From: Reyranella sp.
GTDB taxonomy: Bacteria > Pseudomonadota > Alphaproteobacteria > Reyranellales > Reyranellaceae
Reading direction: 5' to 3'
DNA: 9,229 bases
Assembly: GCA_030681635.1 (NCBI GenBank)
Contig: JAUXRT010000446.1
Location: forward strand, 1-9,229
The translations under genes and the position numbers were made by a program. The stretch's first letter is position 1. The number at the start of each line of letters is the position of its first letter. The notes beneath the pieces were generated by a model, which worked only from the letters and a program-made list of their open reading frames with translations, had not been told where the DNA came from and did no database searches. Shown in pieces: positions 6,050-9,229 of this stretch.

Positions 6050-7141
6050 TCAGTCGAAGAACAGGTCGTTCGACACCGGCTTGAAATGCGACTCGACCAT
6101 TTCCCGCGTCACGCCGTCGATGCTGGGCGGGTTCCACTGGGGCTTCTGGTCCTTGTCGATCAAAAGCGCGCGCACACCCTCGAAGAAGTCGTGGCCCTTC
6201 TGCATGCAGCGCTGCGACATGCGGTATTCGATGGTCATCGAATCCTCGAACGATCGGTTGGCACAGCGTTTTAGCTGTTCCAGCGTGATCGCCATGGAGA
6301 GCGGCGAGAGCTTGAGCAGCGCCGCGAGCTGCTTCTGCGCCCACTCGCCCGGGTGCTTGCGGAGCTTGGCCTCGATCTCCTGCAGCGACTCGGCGGAAAA
6401 GCAGCGATCGATGTCGGGCATCATCGCGGGCAGCGACGGTACACCCGCGTCGCCGGCAAAGCGGGCGATCACCGCGTCGACCTTGCGATTGGCGTCAGGG
6501 CCCGAGAGATCGGCCGCGCCCAGCGCCGCCTGCAGCTCGTTCATCGCCGCACTCGGCACATAGGCATCGACGATGCCGGCCCACAGCGCGTCGGCGGCCT
6601 TCAGCCGGTGGCTGGTCAGCGCCAGGAAGGTGCCCAGCGCACCGGGCAGGCGCGTCAGGAAATAGCCGCCGCCGACATCGGGGAAGAGTCCGATGGTGGT
6701 CTCGGGCATGGCGAACAGGAACTTCTCGCTCGCGGCCGAATGCGAGCCGTGCACCGAGAGGCCGACGCCGCCGCCCATGTCGATGCCGTCGATCAGCGAG
6801 ATCCACGGCTTGGCAAAGCGGTAGATTCGGCGGTTGACGATGTACTCGTCGCGGAAGAAGTCGCGCCGCACCGTGCCGTTGGGATCGTCGCGCATCTCGC
6901 GATAGAGGCCGGCCACGTCGCCGCCGGCACAGAAAGCACGGTCGCCCGAGCCACGCAGCACCACGGCCTTGACCGCCGGGTCCTTCTCCCACTGCGGCAT
7001 GACCTTTTCCATTTCCAGGATCATGCCGTGGGAGAGCGCGTTCTGCGCCTTGGGGCGGTTGAGGGTCATCAGACCCAGGCCGTCTTTGATTTCGAACAGG
7101 ATTTCCGACTCAGCCAATTCCAACTCCAAATCCGGTGTCAT
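6050..7141 (-). CDS. 3-hydroxyisobutyryl-CoA hydrolase (HIBCH-type crotonase-fold thioesterase)
   Basis: A 363-residue crotonase-superfamily enzyme that hydrolyses 3-hydroxyisobutyryl-CoA to free 3-hydroxyisobutyrate, the step that keeps reactive methacrylyl-CoA low. The oxyanion-hole segments are AFCAGGDVAGLY (69-80) and GIDMGGGVGLSVHGS (119-133). The catalytic pair expected in HIBCH is present: Glu147 in FAMPETTIGLFPD and Asp155 in FPDVGGGYFL. The C-terminal region FFEGVRALLIDKDQKPQWNP (319-338) is the hydrolase signature that ordinary enoyl-CoA hydratases (~260 residues) lack. The total length of ~360 also fits HIBCH and not a hydratase. The ATG overlaps the TGA of the upstream dehydrogenase by four bases (ATGA), and there is only a poor Shine-Dalgarno, so translation is likely coupled. 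The product feeds directly into mmsB downstream. Confidence 0.93.
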   Translation of the reverse strand: MTPDLELELAESEILFEIKDGLGLMTLNRPKAQNALSHGMILEMEKVMPQWEKDPAVKAVVLRGSGDRAFCAGGDVAGLYREMRDDPNGTVRRDFFRDEYIVNRRIYRFAKPWISLIDGIDMGGGVGLSVHGSHSAASEKFLFAMPETTIGLFPDVGGGYFLTRLPGALGTFLALTSHRLKAADALWAGIVDAYVPSAAMNELQAALGAADLSGPDANRKVDAVIARFAGDAGVPSLPAMMPDIDRCFSAESLQEIEAKLRKHPGEWAQKQLAALLKLSPLSMAITLEQLKRCANRSFEDSMTIEYRMSQRCMQKGHDFFEGVRALLIDKDQKPQWNPPSIDGVTREMVESHFKPVSNDLFFD

Positions 7142-8277
7142 CCCATCAATAACCTGCGCGAGATGATCACGCGCATGATCTCATTGGTGCCCTCAAGGAT
7201 CTGGTGCACCCTGAGGTCGCGCAAATAACGCTCGATGGGGAAGTCCTTCAAGTAGCCGTAGCCGCCATGCAATTGCAGCGCGTCGTTGACCACGTTGAAG
7301 CCCACGTCGGTGGCGAAACGCTTGCCCATGGCGGCGGCCTGCGTCGCCTCGGGCGACTTGGCGTCGAGTAGTGCTGCCGCCCGCCAGATCAGCAGCCGTG
7401 CAGCGTCGAGGTCGGTCGCCATGTCGGCCAGCTTGAACTGGGTCGCCTGGAAATCGGCGATCGGCTGGCCGAACTGCTTGCGCTCGACCACGTAGCGCGA
7501 CGCCGTCTCCAGGCAGGCCCGCGCGCCACCCAGCGAGCAGGCCCCGATATTGATGCGTCCACCGTCGAGCCCGGCCATGGCGATCTTGAAGCCGTGGCCT
7601 TCCGGCCCCAGCCGGTTGGCGACCGGCACCTTGCAGTTCTCGAAGATCACCGCCGCCGTGGGCTGGCTGTTCCAGCCGAGCTTGTTCTCCTGCTTGCCGA
7701 ACGACAGCCCCGGTGTCCCGGCCTCGACAACGAGCGTCGAGATGCCGCCCGCCCCCTTCCCGCCAGTGCGCAGCATAACGACATAGATGTCGCTGCGCCC
7801 ACCGCCGGAGATGAAGGCCTTGGTGCCGTTCAGGATATAGTGATCGCCACTGAGCTCGGCGCGCGTGGCCAGCGCCGCCGCGTCCGAACCGGCGCCGGGC
7901 TCGGTCAGGCAATAGCTCGCGAAATGCGCCATCGAGCAGAGCTTGGGCAGGAAGCGCTTGCGCTGCGCCTCGTCGCCAAAGCCGTCGATCATCCAGGCGG
8001 CCATGTTGTGGATCGAGATGTAGGCCGCGGTACTGGGGCAGGCCGCGGCCAGCTCCTCCATGATCAGCGCCGCATCGAAGCGGCTGAGACCGCTGCCGCC
8101 GACGTCCTCCTTCACATAAATGCCACCGAAGCCCAGCGCCGCCGCCTCGCGCAGGATCTCGACCGGGAAGATCTTCTCGGCGTCCCAGCGCGCAGCCTCG
8201 GGCAGCATCCGGCCAGTCGCGAATTGCCGCGCCGTGTCGCGGAAGGCCTGCTGATCTTCGGTGAGGGTGAAATCCAT
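7138..8277 (-). CDS. Isobutyryl-CoA dehydrogenase (ACAD8-like acyl-CoA dehydrogenase)
   Basis: A 379-residue FAD flavoprotein oxidising isobutyryl-CoA to methacrylyl-CoA, the first committed step of valine breakdown after the branched-chain ketoacid dehydrogenase. It has the N-terminal helical domain, YCLTEPGAGSD (122-132, FAD and substrate binding), LNGTKAFISGGG (149-160), RKQFGQPIADFQATQFKLADMA (266-287) and the C-terminal FAD segment LQLHGGYGYLKDFPIERYLRD (335-354). The catalytic base is Glu362 in ILEGTNEIMR. KLGWNSQPTAAVIFENCKVPVANRLG (199-224) resembles ACAD8 more than short- or medium-chain enzymes, and the two following genes are the next valine steps. Start ATG 8277-8275 is the only in-frame Met at the family N-terminus; no Shine-Dalgarno precedes it, and a good promoter places transcription start within a few bases. 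This is the first gene of the operon. Confidence 0.93.
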   Translation of the reverse strand: MDFTLTEDQQAFRDTARQFATGRMLPEAARWDAEKIFPVEILREAAALGFGGIYVKEDVGGSGLSRFDAALIMEELAAACPSTAAYISIHNMAAWMIDGFGDEAQRKRFLPKLCSMAHFASYCLTEPGAGSDAAALATRAELSGDHYILNGTKAFISGGGRSDIYVVMLRTGGKGAGGISTLVVEAGTPGLSFGKQENKLGWNSQPTAAVIFENCKVPVANRLGPEGHGFKIAMAGLDGGRINIGACSLGGARACLETASRYVVERKQFGQPIADFQATQFKLADMATDLDAARLLIWRAAALLDAKSPEATQAAAMGKRFATDVGFNVVNDALQLHGGYGYLKDFPIERYLRDLRVHQILEGTNEIMRVIISRRLLMG

Positions 8278-8286
8278 TGCGGCGCG

Positions 8287-8314
8287 ATCATATCGGGGGG
8301 CCCTCGTCAGTCAA
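8287..8314 (-). promoter_or_regulatory. Sigma70-like promoter of the valine-catabolic operon, near-leaderless
   Basis: On the minus strand TTGACT (8314-8309, five of six to TTGACA) is separated by 16 nt from TATGAT (8292-8287, five of six to TATAAT). This is an unusually good match for such GC-rich DNA. Transcription would start near 8281-8279, only a few bases before the ATG at 8277, and no ribosome-binding purine run lies between. The spacer includes a run of six C (8300-8295). No clear operator repeat is seen. Confidence 0.6.
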
Positions 8315-8337
8315 ACCAAGCTGGCAAACAAGCCGCA

Positions 8338-8366
8338 TTGCGGCCCTTCGTGGTTCGCGCGATAAG
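8338..8366 (+). promoter_or_regulatory. Possible weak hemB promoter
   Basis: On the plus strand TTGCGG (8338-8343) and GATAAG (8361-8366) are 17 nt apart, matching the sigma70 consensus at three and four of six positions. Start of transcription would fall around 8373, next to the hemB ATG. The AAGGCGG at 8364-8370 overlapping the -10-like element could instead be the hemB ribosome-binding site on a longer mRNA, so the two readings compete. Confidence 0.25.
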
Positions 8367-8373
8367 GCGGCTC

Positions 8374-9213
8374 ATGTCCAAGCGCTTCACGACCCTCGGC
8401 CGCTATCCCACGACACGGCTCCGCCGCAACCGCCGCGAGGAATGGTCCCGCCGCCTCGTCGCCGAGCACAAGCTCTCGGTCGACGACCTGATCTGGCCGG
8501 TGTTCGTGCAGGAGGGCAAGAACGCCCGCACCCCCGTCGACTCGATGCCCGGCGTCGACCGGCTGACCATCGACCTGTTCGTCGAGGCTGCCAAGGAAGC
8601 GCGCGATCTCGGCATTCCGGCCATCGCGATCTTCCCCGAGACCGACCCCAAGTCCAAGACGCCCGATGCGCGCGAGGCCTACAATCCCGGCAACCTCGTC
8701 TGCCGTGCGACGACGGCGGTGAAGAAGGCCGTACCCGACATCGGCATCTTGACCGACGTGGCGCTCGATCCCTTCAACAGCGACGGCCATGACGGCATCG
8801 TGCGCGACGGCCAGATTCTGAACGACGAATCGGTCGAGGCCCTGGTCAGGCAGGCCATCGTGCAGACCGAGGCGGGCGCCGACATCCAGGCGCCGTCCGA
8901 CATGATGGACGGCCGCATCGGTGCGATCCGCCAGGCGCTCGATGCCAAAGGCTTCATCCATGCCCAGATCATGTCCTATGCCGCCAAGTATGCCTCGGCT
9001 TTCTACAATCCGTTCCGCGATGCCATCGGCAGTTCGGGGGCGCTGAAGGGCGACAAGAAGACCTACCAGATGGACTACGCCAACTCGGACGAGGCGCTGC
9101 GCGAAGTGGGCTTCGACATCGAGGAAGGTGCCGACATGGTGATTGTGAAGCCCGGCCTGACCTATCACGACATCGTGCGCCGCGTGAAGTATGCCTTCGG
9201 CGTACCGACCTAA
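8374..9213 (+). CDS. hemB: Delta-aminolevulinic acid dehydratase (porphobilinogen synthase), cut by an in-frame TAA
   Basis: HemB condenses two 5-aminolevulinate molecules to porphobilinogen in cytosolic tetrapyrrole synthesis. The 279 codons seen begin MSKRFTTLGRYPTTRLRRNR, with AAGGCGG upstream of the ATG. Both Schiff-base lysines are present: Lys205 in SYAAKYAS and Lys259 in VIVKPG. Substrate-region motifs AGADIQAPSDMMDGRI (167-182) and AFYNPFRDA (209-217) are intact. DVALDPFNSDGHDG (128-141) has Asp where zinc enzymes have Cys, pointing to the magnesium-type HemB of alphaproteobacteria. The frame stops at TAA 9211-9213 after FGVPT, whereas homologues are about 325-335 residues and continue F/Y-AYQVSGEYAM. 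The bases right after the stop still read AYQVS in the same frame. The truncated product would lack the C-terminal active-site residues and should be inactive. Either a nonsense mutation or a sequence error explains this. It diverges from the valine operon. Confidence 0.9.
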   Translation: MSKRFTTLGRYPTTRLRRNRREEWSRRLVAEHKLSVDDLIWPVFVQEGKNARTPVDSMPGVDRLTIDLFVEAAKEARDLGIPAIAIFPETDPKSKTPDAREAYNPGNLVCRATTAVKKAVPDIGILTDVALDPFNSDGHDGIVRDGQILNDESVEALVRQAIVQTEAGADIQAPSDMMDGRIGAIRQALDAKGFIHAQIMSYAAKYASAFYNPFRDAIGSSGALKGDKKTYQMDYANSDEALREVGFDIEEGADMVIVKPGLTYHDIVRRVKYAFGVPT

Positions 9214-9229
9214 GCCTACCAGGTGAGCG
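9214..9229 (+). other. hemB frame continuing beyond the stop codon
   Basis: GCC TAC CAG GTG AGC reads A-Y-Q-V-S in frame with hemB, exactly the start of the conserved HemB AYQVSGEY motif. The upstream TAA therefore occupies the codon for the usual Phe/Tyr. The window ends here, so the rest of the C-terminal ~50 residues cannot be seen. Confidence 0.8.

Noticed and set aside
5129..7228. Long plus-strand open frames (5129-6274, 6353-7228)
   Set aside because: They mirror mmsB and the CoA hydrolase, whose catalytic motifs are intact on the minus strand.
7594..8373. Open frame continuing upstream of hemB across the isobutyryl-CoA dehydrogenase gene
   Set aside because: It is antisense to a well-supported gene with shadow-type composition; HemB homology begins at the ATG at 8374.
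8311..9168. Minus-strand 285-codon frame opposite hemB
   Set aside because: hemB on the plus strand carries all family motifs; the antisense frame is V/G/D-rich mirror sequence with no domain.
9211..9213. Stop-codon reassignment or selenocysteine-type recoding at the hemB TAA
   Set aside because: TAA terminates gcdH at 789-791 and TAG/TGA terminate the others, so no reassignment is supported; selenocysteine uses TGA.
1..9229. Insertion sequences, phage genes, CRISPR arrays, toxin-antitoxin pairs, tRNA/rRNA genes
   Set aside because: Looked for on both strands; no transposase or integrase motifs, no regularly spaced repeats, no cloverleaf, and almost no unexplained intergenic space.

Overview
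The window looks like a chromosomal segment from a GC-rich, metabolically versatile alphaproteobacterium. The support is the high G+C with G/C-biased third positions, the densely packed operon, a HemB with Asp residues where the zinc type has Cys, and a mix of acyl-CoA and glutathione enzymes. A Rhodospirillales/Reyranella- or Bradyrhizobium-like host is a guess. I see no mobile element, CRISPR array, tRNA or rRNA. It reads as core/accessory metabolism rather than a genomic island.

Layout: (1) 1-1543, plus strand: the 3' part of a glutaryl-CoA dehydrogenase gene (gcdH), then 5 nt later a TauE/SafE-family permease starting at GTG. (2) 8277 down to 1529, minus strand: eight tightly packed genes that look like one operon. 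In transcription order they are isobutyryl-CoA dehydrogenase, 3-hydroxyisobutyryl-CoA hydrolase, 3-hydroxyisobutyrate dehydrogenase (mmsB), a LigE-like glutathione S-transferase, a MaoC-type hot-dog hydratase, a small ABM-fold monooxygenase-like protein, a CorA-type divalent cation channel and a second, longer GST-like protein. Junctions range from 4-nt overlap to about 40 nt. (3) 8374 to the end, plus strand: hemB, divergent from the operon.

The first three operon genes cover valine catabolism from isobutyryl-CoA to methylmalonate semialdehyde. The crotonase that should hydrate methacrylyl-CoA is not among them, although a MaoC hydratase lies in the same operon. Methacrylyl-CoA is thiol-reactive, so the LigE-like GST may belong to the same physiology; this is inference. 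The operon has a strong sigma70-like promoter (TTGACT, 16 nt, TATGAT), placed so that the first gene would be translated from a nearly leaderless mRNA.

The most striking anomaly is in hemB. The frame is interrupted by TAA at 9211-9213, and the bases after it still encode A-Y-Q-V-S in the same frame, the start of the invariant HemB AYQVSGEY motif. This is a nonsense change (real or a sequence error), not a natural C-terminus. I did not find a convincing entirely new system; the best leads are the hemB stop, the leaderless promoter and the GST/MaoC additions to the valine operon.
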